The notes under the pieces are model-generated. The model was not told where the DNA came from, made no database searches, and was given only the letters and a program-made list of their open reading frames with translations. This document shows positions 10,561 to 22,166 of a stretch of DNA of 64,000 bases, piece by piece. Both the position numbers and the translations under genes were made by a program. The DNA is from Apostichopus japonicus. Taxonomy: Eukaryota; Echinodermata; Holothuroidea; Aspidochirotida; Stichopodidae. Numbering within the stretch: the stretch's first letter is position 1; each line of letters begins with the position of its first letter. Location of the stretch: positions 2,327,001 to 2,391,000 of the forward strand of contig NC_092574.1 in NCBI RefSeq assembly GCF_037975245.1, in the 5' to 3' direction.

Positions 10561-11220
10561 CGTAAAATGACTTAACGCAGTGCTTGTTTTGGCATATTTC
10601 CAGTCACCACGATCGTTTTGAATGCCTTGATGTGGAAGCACATAAATCAAAGTAGAGATGATGTGCAAATAAGGAGGATTGGAGGTGACACAGAGCATTT
10701 CATAAATTCTGTGTTTAAATCTGGATATGTTTCTCCGTGCGAGCAGACGGTTCAGTGTGCTTAACTTGCTCCTCTTCTAGCCCAAAGTCTAAACTGCGTC
10801 ATGATATAGAAATGCGCATGCACCCTGACAGGCCAAGCCCTCAGATATCAACGGGGAATGGGGGGGGGGGGTCTGATATGTCAGTTGACAACTTCTAGCT
10901 ATACTTTAGCGGACCCAAAACGTGACGGACTTATAGTGTGTAAGATAATGGAACGATTACTTCTGGTATATGACACTTACAACAGCTATAAAATAGAAAG
11001 CTCCCGATGGATCTTTTAAAGTCCAAATTTTAAAGGGGAAAAAAAAAGAGGCAATATTTTGAGATAAAAAGACAACATTGTGAGATTTGGGGACACTGTT
11101 TTTCTTTCCTATGTCCTTATTAAGCCACCGTACAATGCTGACATATTGTGCACACACAATTAAACTGCCGCATGCAACCATCACAGTAGTCTACTGCTGT
11201 ACACATGCAAGTAAAGGTTT
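10561..11220. other. Non-coding segment with G-run and NRF1-like site
   Basis: About 660 bp with no supported gene. It contains an NRF1-like TGCGCATGCACC at 10813-10824 and G4-AATG-G12 near 10853-10871, capable of a G-quadruplex on the plus strand. It also contains nine As near 11040 and the T/G marker site near 11120. A 75-codon minus-strand frame (10957-11184) is present in most copies but is lost in copies 1 and 9 through one-base homopolymer changes, which argues against coding. Confidence 0.55.
10813..10824. promoter_or_regulatory. NRF1-like site
   Basis: TGCGCATGCACC resembles the palindromic NRF1 consensus (C/T)GCGCA(C/T)GCGC(A/G), with mismatches at the 3' half. Copy 14 loses its CpG at 47777. 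The call rests on the motif alone. Confidence 0.25.
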
Positions 11221-11229
11221 AGTAGCTAC

Positions 11230-11560
11230 AGCGTGATAATCTGACGTCTATCTTGTCCGTGCGCACATGCAAACAGTTATACAAGAGCGCTCACAAGAAT
11301 ATTCAGCACAAAATCAGAAGCGCGCGCTCCGAAATATTTGTCTGCATTGCATGCTGTACGTACATAATACCTCCGTGCGCGCGTGTGCGTTGATCTATAT
11401 ACGAGTGTTTACTATACCGTCACACACAGTGGATTTTCAATGGAAAATATTTGTTGTCATTTTGTAGGCGTCCATATCAACACGTACTGTACTGGGCAGT
11501 TCTCTCTTCATTGCAAGCAGTGTGGTCTAGACGTTGGATATATCTTGACGTCGTTCCTCG
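11230..11560 (+). promoter_or_regulatory. CpG-rich promoter-like segment
   Basis: This stretch is visibly richer in CpG than the rest of the unit. It holds GCGCGCGCTCC, two CRE-like octamers (TGACGTCT at 11242-11249 and TGACGTCG at 11546-11553), GTGCGCACATGC, and a 17-base alternating purine-pyrimidine tract. No TATA box sits in a convincing position. It lies just upstream of the candidate start codon at 11589. Such clusters are typical of animal housekeeping or germline promoters, but activity here is inferred. Confidence 0.35.
11374..11390. other. Z-DNA-prone alternating tract
   Basis: CGTGCGCGCGTGTGCGT is a perfect 17-base alternating pyrimidine-purine run rich in CG steps, the strongest class of Z-forming sequence. 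It sits inside the promoter-like segment. Confidence 0.6.
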
Positions 11561-11588
11561 CCTTAATTTAGTTGTTCGAACGACTACA

Positions 11589-12059
11589 ATGACGGCCCGG
11601 GGTTGCAGAGAAGAAAAGGACGACATTTCAAGACATCGTAAACATAACGTGATTACGGTTAGTGATATTTTACATTATCTGAAGTTGTCTGCGTGCATGT
11701 ATGTCTGTCTGTGAAGTTAGCCTATGCATAGTCTGCAACGTATACCTAGTCTAGGCCTATCAGTATATATGCCTTACTTTTGACAACAGTTTTATGCACA
11801 ACGAGAACAGTGTTACGTCATGGATATGTACCTATGAGCAACTGAGGCATTTTGACGGCACTTAATGCTTTCTGGGATCAGTGTAGAAAAGTCTGTAGGA
11901 GAGTTAAAATACGTTCGGTCGGGATTGCGCCAGTAATATGTCGGTTACTTCTTGTAGGTGCCAGACGTGGCACGAGAAGTTGAGAGCGCCATCGATGGCC
12001 ATCTTCTACATGTCATCTATCCATTAGCGGCAGGGCTATTATTCACGATGTTACCATAG
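11589..12059 (+). CDS. Candidate two-exon microprotein, 56 residues
   Basis: Exon 1 (11589-11657, 23 codons) starts at an ATG with A at -3 and ends ACG|GTTAGT. Exon 2 (11958-12059) follows the acceptor TTACTTCTTGTAG. Both are in phase 0 across a 300-bp intron. The joined product has a charged N-terminus (residues 1-32, Arg/Glu/Asp/Lys-rich) and a hydrophobic stretch at residues 39-55, one residue before the stop, which would be a tail-anchor-like membrane segment. An in-frame upstream ATG at 11451 would give 102 residues. I do not recognise the sequence. The donor has T at +3, so it is suboptimal, and no transcript evidence exists. The same structure recurs in every copy, starting at 8510, 14669, 17746, 20824, 23903, 26981, 30059, 33139, 36238, 39321, 42395, 45474, 48551, 51630, 54708, 57784 and 60862, with a partial copy from 63941. 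Conservation is uninformative because the whole unit is near identical. Confidence 0.17.
11658..11957 (+). other. Intron of the candidate microprotein
   Basis: 300 bp with GT...AG ends (GTTAGT donor; TTCTTGTAG acceptor). It contains a CRE-like TTACGTCA at 11813-11820 and the inverted repeat CCTAGTCTAGG. If unspliced, the frame stops at 11714. It exists only if the two-exon model is right. Confidence 0.17.
11958..11973. other. Perfect hairpin at the candidate exon 2 start
   Basis: GTGCCA-GACG-TGGCAC is a six-base perfect inverted repeat with a four-base loop, lying exactly at the predicted splice acceptor. In RNA it could influence splicing. A stem this short can arise by chance. Confidence 0.5.
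11988..12005. promoter_or_regulatory. 12-bp palindrome overlapping a YY1-like site
   Basis: GCCATCGATGGC (11988-11999) is a perfect palindrome. Overlapping it on the minus strand, 11997-12005 reads AAGATGGCC, close to the YY1 core AAGATGGCGG. This is a motif-level observation only. Confidence 0.3.
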
Positions 12060-12063
12060 CAAT
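12050..12063 (+). promoter_or_regulatory. RFX X-box-like site
   Basis: GTTACCATAGCAAT matches the degenerate X-box GTHNYYATRRNAAC at all positions but the last. X-boxes bind RFX factors in ciliary and some germline genes. It overlaps the end of the candidate exon 2, so both uses cannot be assumed. Confidence 0.3.
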
Positions 12064-12528
12064 GGAGCGTTAGATTTTAGATTCAAAACGGAGCTATTTT
12101 AAATGAATATACAAGTCCCATGGAATTGTCGTGAATTTCATATTTGCTTTGGTCATAATACGTTAAATACAGAGTAAAAGCTAGATAAGGTAGAAATTAG
12201 ATAGATTTATTCGACAATGAGTAAAGTTTACCGGTAGAAAGTCCTAGTATGTCATAATTAAATCCTCCGCGCTACTAGGTTTAATTCTCGGCTAAGTCTG
12301 CTGTATTCGCATTATCTGCTTTGTGTACCGTCATGAATACCGCACGTTTCGATCGTTGTTAATGCACGGAGAGCTCGTGGCATTGTTTATAACGTTACCG
12401 TACCTGTTTGTATCACACTGTCTTTCAAACGCCTGCCTCAGTAAATCAGCATTTAAGAAATGTGAAGTTGTTCTAACAGGAGCATAGCTGTTTCCACACT
12501 TAACGGTTTATAATATAAAGGCTAAGTA
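12060..12528. other. Anonymous spacer of the unit
   Basis: About 470 bp of AT-leaning sequence without a supported gene. It contains TACCGCACGTTTCGATCG at 12338-12355, which resembles the 22-bp satellite unit, a minus-strand AATAAA (TTTATT at 12206-12211), and the segment duplicated in copy 9. Confidence 0.5.
12338..12355 (+). other. Satellite-like motif inside the macrosatellite unit
   Basis: TACCGCACGTTTCGATCG differs from the 22-bp satellite phase TACCGCACATTCGATTG by one substitution plus a one-base gain over the first 15-16 bases. It occurs once per unit and is not tandem. Confidence 0.4.
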
Positions 12529-12717
12529 ATGACACAACATTCCCGAAGAACAAATATTATCAAGATTGTCAGAAAAGATGTCGCGGTGGCCTTACACTGT
12601 ACAAAAGAAGCATTTCTTTTTGCAGGTACAATTTTCGTCCTTATGTATACTTTCATTAAAATTTCCAGTGAAAGGCGACGAGCGAGACAGAAATCAAATT
12701 TACTACTCAGGTCTTAA
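12529..12717 (+). other. 62-codon open frame with one hydrophobic segment and an internal splice-acceptor-like site
   Basis: The frame starts at an ATG with G at -3 and encodes 62 residues: a basic N-terminus, a hydrophobic span at residues 28-45 and an Arg-rich tail at residues 49-55. A strong acceptor-like sequence, TTTCTTTTTGCAG, ends at 12625 inside the frame, so the 3' part could instead be a last exon. Two frames stay open after that acceptor, ending at 12717 and 12763. I do not recognise the product. It may be a small membrane protein, a terminal exon of an unseen gene, or chance. Confidence 0.15.
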
Positions 12718-12786
12718 GTTCCGATTGGTTTCTAAGTACAAGTTGTGCAAAATATTGCAATGACCTACTTCGTTTACGCGAAACAA

Positions 12787-15700
12787 TATACCAAATAGAA
12801 ACAACCCCCACCCCCCCCTAAAAAAAAAACAGACAGACAAACAAACAAAGCAAAACAAATTTAAAACACCATGCATGTACATGCAGATATTAACAACAAC
12901 CCCCCCCCCCAAAAAAAAAAAAAAAAAAATTATATAAAATAGTGCTTCGGCGTGGAATCGAACCTAGGCAGACATGAGCATCAATTTAATCTTAAATAAA
13001 TTGTGATTACTTAGCGAGAAAAAGATGAATGCAAAATGTCAATAATTAATTTGAATTATTGTATTATAAAATTGAAGACAGAAAGCTAAAATTAACAAGA
13101 GATTACGCCTCATCGAGGCCATGGTTTCACTGAACGTTGAACATCAACCCAGTCCGAATCGACGTGAGCCCTCCATTGCAAGTCAGCTAGCCCACTTCTG
13201 GCCCGAAGGCCGGACTCTAAACGTAATCTCCCGGATGCTTTTGCGAACTAAGGGAGGATACGGAATTGGGATCCTAGGCCCGTGTAAAAATTCCACCTTG
13301 GCGATGCCGTTATAAACAAAGCAGTGTCTGTCATCCGATCGGCGCGATTCACACAGCCTGACAACAAACACCGACGCGCAGTGCTGTCTTCCAACCGTTC
13401 AGGCCACCACGCCAGCCTGGTGATTCTTGGGTCGAAATAATACTTCCAGTTCCAGATTGTTCCAAAACAATGTGATATGAATGCGTACCGTGCCCCAATT
13501 GGAGTATTGTACATTCGCACAAAAGTTTAACCGTGAAAGAAGAAACACGAAAAACAAAAAAACAAAAACACGAAAAAAACAACCAAAAAACACACGAAAA
13601 GACAAGTAAATTAAAAGCACACACACATACACACACAAGACGTAAAATGACTTAACGCAGTGCTTGTTTTGGCATATTTCCAGTCACCACGATCGTTTTG
13701 AATGCCTTGATGTGGAAGCACATAAATCAAAGTAGAGATGATGTGCAAATAAGGAGGATTGGAGGTGACACAGAGCATTTCATAAATTCTGTGTTTAAAT
13801 CTGGATATGTTTCTCCGTGCGAGCAGACGGTTCAGTGTGCTTAACTTGCTCCTCTTCTAGCCCAAAGTCTAAACTGCGTCATGATATAGAAATGCGCATG
13901 CACCCTGACAGGCCAAGCCCTCAGATATCAACGGGGGAATGGGGGGGGGGGTCTGATATGTCAGTTGACAACTTCTAGCTATACTTTAGCGGACCCAAAA
14001 CGTGACGGACTTATAGTGTGTAAGATAATGGAACGATTACTTCTGGTATATGACACTTACAACAGCTATAAAATAGAAAGCTCCCGATGGATCTTTTAAA
14101 GTCCAAATTTTAAAGGGGAAAAAAAAAGAGGCAATATTTTGAGATAAAAAGACAACATTGTGAGATTTGGGGACACTGTTTTTCTTTCCTATGTCCTTAT
14201 TAAGCCACCGTACAATGCTGACATATTGTGCACACACAATTAAACTGCCGCATGCAACCATCACAGTAGTCTACTGCTGTACACATGCAAGTAAAGGTTT
14301 AGTAGCTACAGCGTGATAATCTGACGTCTATCTTGTCCGTGCGCACATGCAAACAGTTATACAAGAGCGCTCACAAGAATATTCAGCACAAAATCAGAAG
14401 CGCGCGCTCCGAAATATTTGTCTGCATTGCATGCTGTACGTACATAATACCTCCGTGCGCGCGTGTGCGTTGATCTATATACGAGTGTTTACTATACCGT
14501 CACACACAGTGGATTTTCAATGGAAAATATTTGTTGTCATTTTGTAGGCGTCCATATCAACACGTACTGTACTGGGCAGTTCTCTCTTCATTGCAAGCAG
14601 TGTGGTCTAGACGTTGGATATATCTTGACGTCGTTCCTCGCCTTAATTTAGTTGTTCGAACGACTACAATGACGGCCCGGGGTTGCAGAGAAGAAAAGGA
14701 CGACATTTCAAGACATCGTAAACATAACGTGATTACGGTTAGTGATATTTTACATTATCTGAAGTTGTCTGCGTGCATGTATGTCTGTCTGTGAAGTTAG
14801 CCTATGCATAGTCTGCAACGTATACCTAGTCTAGGCCTATCAGTATATATGCCTTACTTTTGACAACAGTTTTATGCACAACGAGAACAGTGTTACGTCA
14901 TGGATATGTACCTATGAGCAACTGAGGCATTTTGACGGCACTTAATGCTTTCTGGGATCAGTGTAGAAAAGTCTGTAGGAGAGTTAAAATACGTTCGGTC
15001 GGGATTGCGCCAGTAATATGTCGGTTACTTCTTGTAGGTGCCAGACGTGGCACGAGAAGTTGAGAGCGCCATCGATGGCCATCTTCTACATGTCATCTAT
15101 CCATTAGCGGCAGGGCTATTATTCACGATGTTACCATAGCAATGGAGCGTTAGATTTTAGATTCAAAACGGAGCTATTTTAAATGAATATACAAGTCCCA
15201 TGGAATTGTCGTGAATTTCATATTTGCTTTGGTCATAATACGTTAAATACAGAGTAAAAGCTAGATAAGGTAGAAATTAGATAGATTTATTCGACAATGA
15301 GTAAAGTTTACCGGTAGAAAGTCCTAGTATGTCATAATTAAATCCTCCGCGCTACTAGGTTTAATTCTCGGCTAAGTCTGCTGTATTCGCATTATCTGCT
15401 TTGTGTACCGTCATGAATACCGCACGTTTCGATCGTTGTTAATGCACGGAGAGCTCGTGGCATTGTTTATAACGTTACCGTACCTGTTTGTATCACACTG
15501 TCTTTCAAACGCCTGCCTCAGTAAATCAGCATTTAAGAAATGTGAAGTTGTTCTAACAGGAGCATAGCTGTTTCCACACTTAACGGTTTATAATATAAAG
15601 GCTAAGTAATGACACAACATTCCCGAAGAACAAATATTATCAAGATTGTCAGAAAAGATGTCGCGGTGGCCTTACACTGTACAAAAGAAGCATTTCTTTT

Positions 15701-15866
15701 TGCAGGTACAATTTTCGTCCTTATGTATACTTTCATTAAAATTTCCAGTGAAAGGCGACGAGCGAGACAGAAATCAAATTTACTACTCAGGTCTTAAGTT
15801 CCGATTGGTTTCTAAGTACAAGTTGTGCAAAATATTGCAATGACCTACTTCGTTTACGCGAAACAA
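12787..15866 (+). repeat. Macrosatellite copy 3
   Basis: 3,080 bp. It is the first copy with AG at 13013-13014. The leader tract is C11 followed by A19. Confidence 0.98.
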
Positions 15867-15978
15867 TATACCAAATAGAAACAACCCCCACCCCCCCTAA
15901 AAAAAAAACAGACAGACAAACAAACAAAGCAAAACAAATTTAAAACACCATGCATGTACATGCAGATATTAACAACAA

Positions 15979-16009
<31 letters not shown>

Positions 16010-18943
16010 TATAAAATAGTGCTTCGGCGTGGAATCGAACCTAGGCAGACATGAGCATCAATTTAATCTTAAATAAATTGTGATTACTTAGCGAGAAAAA
16101 GATGAATGCAAAATGTCAATAATTAATTTGAATTATTGTATTATAAAATTGAAGACAGAAAGCTAAAATTAACAAGAGATTACGCCTCATCGAGGCCATG
16201 GTTTCACTGAACGTTGAACATCAACCCAGTCCGAATCGACGTGAGCCCTCCATTGCAAGTCAGCTAGCCCACTTCTGGCCCGAAGGCCGGACTCTAAACG
16301 TAATCTCCCGGATGCTTTTGCGAACTAAGGGAGGATACGGAATTGGGATCCTAGGCCCGTGTAAAAATTCCACCTTGGCGATGCCGTTATAAACAAAGCA
16401 GTGTCTGTCATCCGATCGGCGCGATTCACACAGCCTGACAACAAACACCGACGCGCAGTGCTGTCTTCCAACCGTTCAGGCCACCACGCCAGCCTGGTGA
16501 TTCTTGGGTCGAAATAATACTTCCAGTTCCAGATTGTTCCAAAACAATGTGATATGAATGCGTACCGTGCCCCAATTGGAGTATTGTACATTCGCACAAA
16601 AGTTTAACCGTGAAAGAAGAAACACGAAAAACAAAAAAACAAAAACACGAAAAAAACAACCAAAAAACACACGAAAAGACAAGTAAATTAAAAGCACACA
16701 CACATACACACACAAGACGTAAAATGACTTAACGCAGTGCTTGTTTTGGCATATTTCCAGTCACCACGATCGTTTTGAATGCCTTGATGTGGAAGCACAT
16801 AAATCAAAGTAGAGATGATGTGCAAATAAGGAGGATTGGAGGTGACACAGAGCATTTCATAAATTCTGTGTTTAAATCTGGATATGTTTCTCCGTGCGAG
16901 CAGACGGTTCAGTGTGCTTAACTTGCTCCTCTTCTAGCCCAAAGTCTAAACTGCGTCATGATATAGAAATGCGCATGCACCCTGACAGGCCAAGCCCTCA
17001 GATATCAACGGGGGAATGGGGGGGGGGGTCTGATATGTCAGTTGACAACTTCTAGCTATACTTTAGCGGACCCAAAACGTGACGGACTTATAGTGTGTAA
17101 GATAATGGAACGATTACTTCTGGTATATGACACTTACAACAGCTATAAAATAGAAAGCTCCCGATGGATCTTTTAAAGTCCAAATTTTAAAGGGGAAAAA
17201 AAAAGAGGCAATATTTTGAGATAAAAAGACAACATTGTGAGATTTGGGGACACTGTTTTTCTTTCCTATGTCCTTATTAAGCCACCGTACAATGCTGACA
17301 TATTGTGCACACACAATTAAACTGCCGCATGCAACCATCACAGTAGTCTACTGCTGTACACATGCAAGTAAAGGTTTAGTAGCTACAGCGTGATAATCTG
17401 ACGTCTATCTTGTCCGTGCGCACATGCAAACAGTTATACAAGAGCGCTCACAAGAATATTCAGCACAAAATCAGAAGCGCGCGCTCCGAAATATTTGTCT
17501 GCATTGCATGCTGTACGTACATAATACCTCCGTGCGCGCGTGTGCGTTGATCTATATACGAGTGTTTACTATACCGTCACACACAGTGGATTTTCAATGG
17601 AAAATATTTGTTGTCATTTTGTAGGCGTCCATATCAACACGTACTGTACTGGGCAGTTCTCTCTTCATTGCAAGCAGTGTGGTCTAGACGTTGGATATAT
17701 CTTGACGTCGTTCCTCGCCTTAATTTAGTTGTTCGAACGACTACAATGACGGCCCGGGGTTGCAGAGAAGAAAAGGACGACATTTCAAGACATCGTAAAC
17801 ATAACGTGATTACGGTTAGTGATATTTTACATTATCTGAAGTTGTCTGCGTGCATGTATGTCTGTCTGTGAAGTTAGCCTATGCATAGTCTGCAACGTAT
17901 ACCTAGTCTAGGCCTATCAGTATATATGCCTTACTTTTGACAACAGTTTTATGCACAACGAGAACAGTGTTACGTCATGGATATGTACCTATGAGCAACT
18001 GAGGCATTTTGACGGCACTTAATGCTTTCTGGGATCAGTGTAGAAAAGTCTGTAGGAGAGTTAAAATACGTTCGGTCGGGATTGCGCCAGTAATATGTCG
18101 GTTACTTCTTGTAGGTGCCAGACGTGGCACGAGAAGTTGAGAGCGCCATCGATGGCCATCTTCTACATGTCATCTATCCATTAGCGGCAGGGCTATTATT
18201 CACGATGTTACCATAGCAATGGAGCGTTAGATTTTAGATTCAAAACGGAGCTATTTTAAATGAATATACAAGTCCCATGGAATTGTCGTGAATTTCATAT
18301 TTGCTTTGGTCATAATACGTTAAATACAGAGTAAAAGCTAGATAAGGTAGAAATTAGATAGATTTATTCGACAATGAGTAAAGTTTACCGGTAGAAAGTC
18401 CTAGTATGTCATAATTAAATCCTCCGCGCTACTAGGTTTAATTCTCGGCTAAGTCTGCTGTATTCGCATTATCTGCTTTGTGTACCGTCATGAATACCGC
18501 ACGTTTCGATCGTTGTTAATGCACGGAGAGCTCGTGGCATTGTTTATAACGTTACCGTACCTGTTTGTATCACACTGTCTTTCAAACGCCTGCCTCAGTA
18601 AATCAGCATTTAAGAAATGTGAAGTTGTTCTAACAGGAGCATAGCTGTTTCCACACTTAACGGTTTATAATATAAAGGCTAAGTAATGACACAACATTCC
18701 CGAAGAACAAATATTATCAAGATTGTCAGAAAAGATGTCGCGGTGGCCTTACACTGTACAAAAGAAGCATTTCTTTTTGCAGGTACAATTTTCGTCCTTA
18801 TGTATACTTTCATTAAAATTTCCAGTGAAAGGCGACGAGCGAGACAGAAATCAAATTTACTACTCAGGTCTTAAGTTCCGATTGGTTTCTAAGTACAAGT
18901 TGTGCAAAATATTGCAATGACCTACTTCGTTTACGCGAAACAA
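15867..18943 (+). repeat. Macrosatellite copy 4
   Basis: 3,077 bp. The leader tract is C10 then A18. No private substitution was noticed. Confidence 0.98.
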
Positions 18944-19057
18944 TATACCAAATAGAAACAACCCCCACCCCCCCTAAAAAAAAAACAGACAGACAAACAA
19001 ACAAAGCAAAACAAATTTAAAACACCATGCATGTACATGCAGATATTAACAACAACC

Positions 19058-19088
<31 letters not shown>

Positions 19089-22021
19089 TATAAAATAGTG
19101 CTTCGGCGTGGAATCGAACCTAGGCAGACATGAGCATCAATTTAATCTTAAATAAATTGTGATTACTTAGCGAGAAAAAGATGAATGCAAAATGTCAATA
19201 ATTAATTTGAATTATTGTATTATAAAATTGAAGACAGAAAGCTAAAATTAACAAGAGATTACGCCTCATCGAGGCCATGGTTTCACTGAACGTTGAACAT
19301 CAACCCAGTCCGAATCGACGTGAGCCCTCCATTGCAAGTCAGCTAGCCCACTTCTGGCCCGAAGGCCGGACTCTAAACGTAATCTCCCGGATGCTTTTGC
19401 GAACTAAGGGAGGATACGGAATTGGGATCCTAGGCCCGTGTAAAAATTCCACCTTGGCGATGCCGTTATAAACAAAGCAGTGTCTGTCATCCGATCGGCG
19501 CGATTCACACAGCCTGACAACAAACACCGACGCGCAGTGCTGTCTTCCAACCGTTCAGGCCACCACGCCAGCCTGGTGATTCTTGGGTCGAAATAATACT
19601 TCCAGTTCCAGATTGTTCCAAAACAATGTGATATGAATGCGTACCGTGCCCCAATTGGAGTATTGTACATTCGCACAAAAGTTTAACCGTGAAAGAAGAA
19701 ACACGAAAAACAAAAAAACAAAAACACGAAAAAAACAACCAAAAAACACACGAAAAGACAAGTAAATTAAAAGCACACACATACACACACAAGACGTAAA
19801 ATGACTTAACGCAGTGCTTGTTTTGGCATATTTCCAGTCACCACGATCGTTTTGAATGCCTTGATGTGGAAGCACATAAATCAAAGTAGAGATGATGTGC
19901 AAATAAGGAGGATTGGAGGTGACACAGAGCATTTCATAAATTCTGTGTTTAAATCTGGATATGTTTCTCCGTGCGAGCAGACGGTTCAGTGTGCTTAACT
20001 TGCTCCTCTTCTAGCCCAAAGTCTAAACTGCGTCATGATATAGAAATGCGCATGCACCCTGACAGGCCAAGCCCTCAGATATCAACGGGGGAATGGGGGG
20101 GGGGGGTCTGATATGTCAGTTGACAACTTCTAGCTATACTTTAGCGGACCCAAAACGTGACGGACTTATAGTGTGTAAGATAATGGAACGATTACTTCTG
20201 GTATATGACACTTACAACAGCTATAAAATAGAAAGCTCCCGATGGATCTTTTAAAGTCCAAATTTTAAAGGGGAAAAAAAAAGAGGCAATATTTTGAGAT
20301 AAAAAGACAACATTGTGAGATTTGGGGACACTGTTTTTCTTTCCTATGTCCTTATTAAGCCACCGTACAATGCTGACATATTGTGCACACACAATTAAAC
20401 TGCCGCATGCAACCATCACAGTAGTCTACTGCTGTACACATGCAAGTAAAGGTTTAGTAGCTACAGCGTGATAATCTGACGTCTATCTTGTCCGTGCGCA
20501 CATGCAAACAGTTATACAAGAGCGCTCACAAGAATATTCAGCACAAAATCAGAAGCGCGCGCTCCGAAATATTTGTCTGCATTGCATGCTGTACGTACAT
20601 AATACCTCCGTGCGCGCGTGTGCGTTGATCTATATACGAGTGTTTACTATACCGTCACACACAGTGGATTTTCAATGGAAAATATTTGTTGTCATTTTGT
20701 AGGCGTCCATATCAACACGTACTGTACTGGGCAGTTCTCTCTTCATTGCAAGCAGTGTGGTCTAGACGTTGGATATATCTTGACGTCGTTCCTCGCCTTA
20801 ATTTAGTTGTTCGAACGACTACAATGACGGCCCGGGGTTGCAGAGAAGAAAAGGACGACATTTCAAGACATCGTAAACATAACGTGATTACGGTTAGTGA
20901 TATTTTACATTATCTGAAGTTGTCTGCGTGCATGTATGTCTGTCTGTGAAGTTAGCCTATGCATAGTCTGCAACGTATACCTAGTCTAGGCCTATCAGTA
21001 TATATGCCTTACTTTTGACAACAGTTTTATGCACAACGAGAACAGTGTTACGTCATGGATATGTACCTATGAGCAACTGAGGCATTTTGACGGCACTTAA
21101 TGCTTTCTGGGATCAGTGTAGAAAAGTCTGTAGGAGAGTTAAAATACGTTCGGTCGGGATTGCGCCAGTAATATGTCGGTTACTTCTTGTAGGTGCCAGA
21201 CGTGGCACGAGAAGTTGAGAGCGCCATCGATGGCCATCTTCTACATGTCATCTATCCATTAGCGGCAGGGCTATTATTCACGATGTTACCATAGCAATGG
21301 AGCGTTAGATTTTAGATTCAAAACGGAGCTATTTTAAATGAATATACAAGTCCCATGGAATTGTCGTGAATTTCATATTTGCTTTGGTCATAATACGTTA
21401 AATACAGAGTAAAAGCTAGATAAGGTAGAAATTAGATAGATTTATTCGACAATGAGTAAAGTTTACCGGTAGAAAGTCCTAGTATGTCATAATTAAATCC
21501 TCCGCGCTACTAGGTTTAATTCTCGGCTAAGTCTGCTGTATTCGCATTATCTGCTTTGTGTACCGTCATGAATACCGCACGTTTCGATCGTTGTTAATGC
21601 ACGGAGAGCTCGTGGCATTGTTTATAACGTTACCGTACCTGTTTGTATCACACTGTCTTTCAAACGCCTGCCTCAGTAAATCAGCATTTAAGAAATGTGA
21701 AGTTGTTCTAACAGGAGCATAGCTGTTTCCACACTTAACGGTTTATAATATAAAGGCTAAGTAATGACACAACATTCCCGAAGAACAAATATTATCAAGA
21801 TTGTCAGAAAAGATGTCGCGGTGGCCTTACACTGTACAAAAGAAGCATTTCTTTTTGCAGGTACAATTTTCGTCCTTATGTATACTTTCATTAAAATTTC
21901 CAGTGAAAGGCGACGAGCGAGACAGAAATCAAATTTACTACTCAGGTCTTAAGTTCCGATTGGTTTCTAAGTACAAGTTGTGCAAAATATTGCAATGACC
22001 TACTTCGTTTACGCGAAACAA
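18944..22021 (+). repeat. Macrosatellite copy 5 (CA tract one repeat shorter)
   Basis: 3,078 bp. The CA tract beginning near 19773 lacks one CA dinucleotide relative to other copies. The leader tract is C12 then A18. Confidence 0.98.
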
Positions 22022-22135
22022 TATACCAAATAGAAACAACCCCCACCCCCCCTAAAAAAAAAACAGACAGACAAACAAACAAAGCAAAACAAATTTAAAA
22101 CACCATGCATGTACATGCAGATATTAACAACAACC

Positions 22136-22166
<31 letters not shown>

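Larger units (their letters stand above)
9708..12786 (+). repeat. Macrosatellite copy 2 (reference copy for sub-features)
   Basis: 3,079 bp. It carries GA at 9933-9934, where copies 3-19 have AG. It has four rather than five Gs before the AATG that precedes the long G-run near 10860. All sub-unit features below are placed on this copy. Confidence 0.98.

Noticed and set aside
10908-10960. U3 snoRNA-like words (CTATACTTT and TATAGTGTGT)
   Set aside because: The spacing is wrong, the conserved GGATCATTTCTATAG core and later boxes are missing; two short matches are best taken as chance.
12529-12717. Loose resemblance of the 62-codon frame to a histone-fold (POLE3-like) helix region
   Set aside because: Alignment needs a three-residue gap inside the long central helix, and the frame stops where the next helix should begin.
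9708-12786. Tandemly arrayed transposon
   Set aside because: No terminal inverted repeats, target-site duplications, long terminal repeats or transposase/reverse transcriptase frame are seen at the unit borders or inside it.
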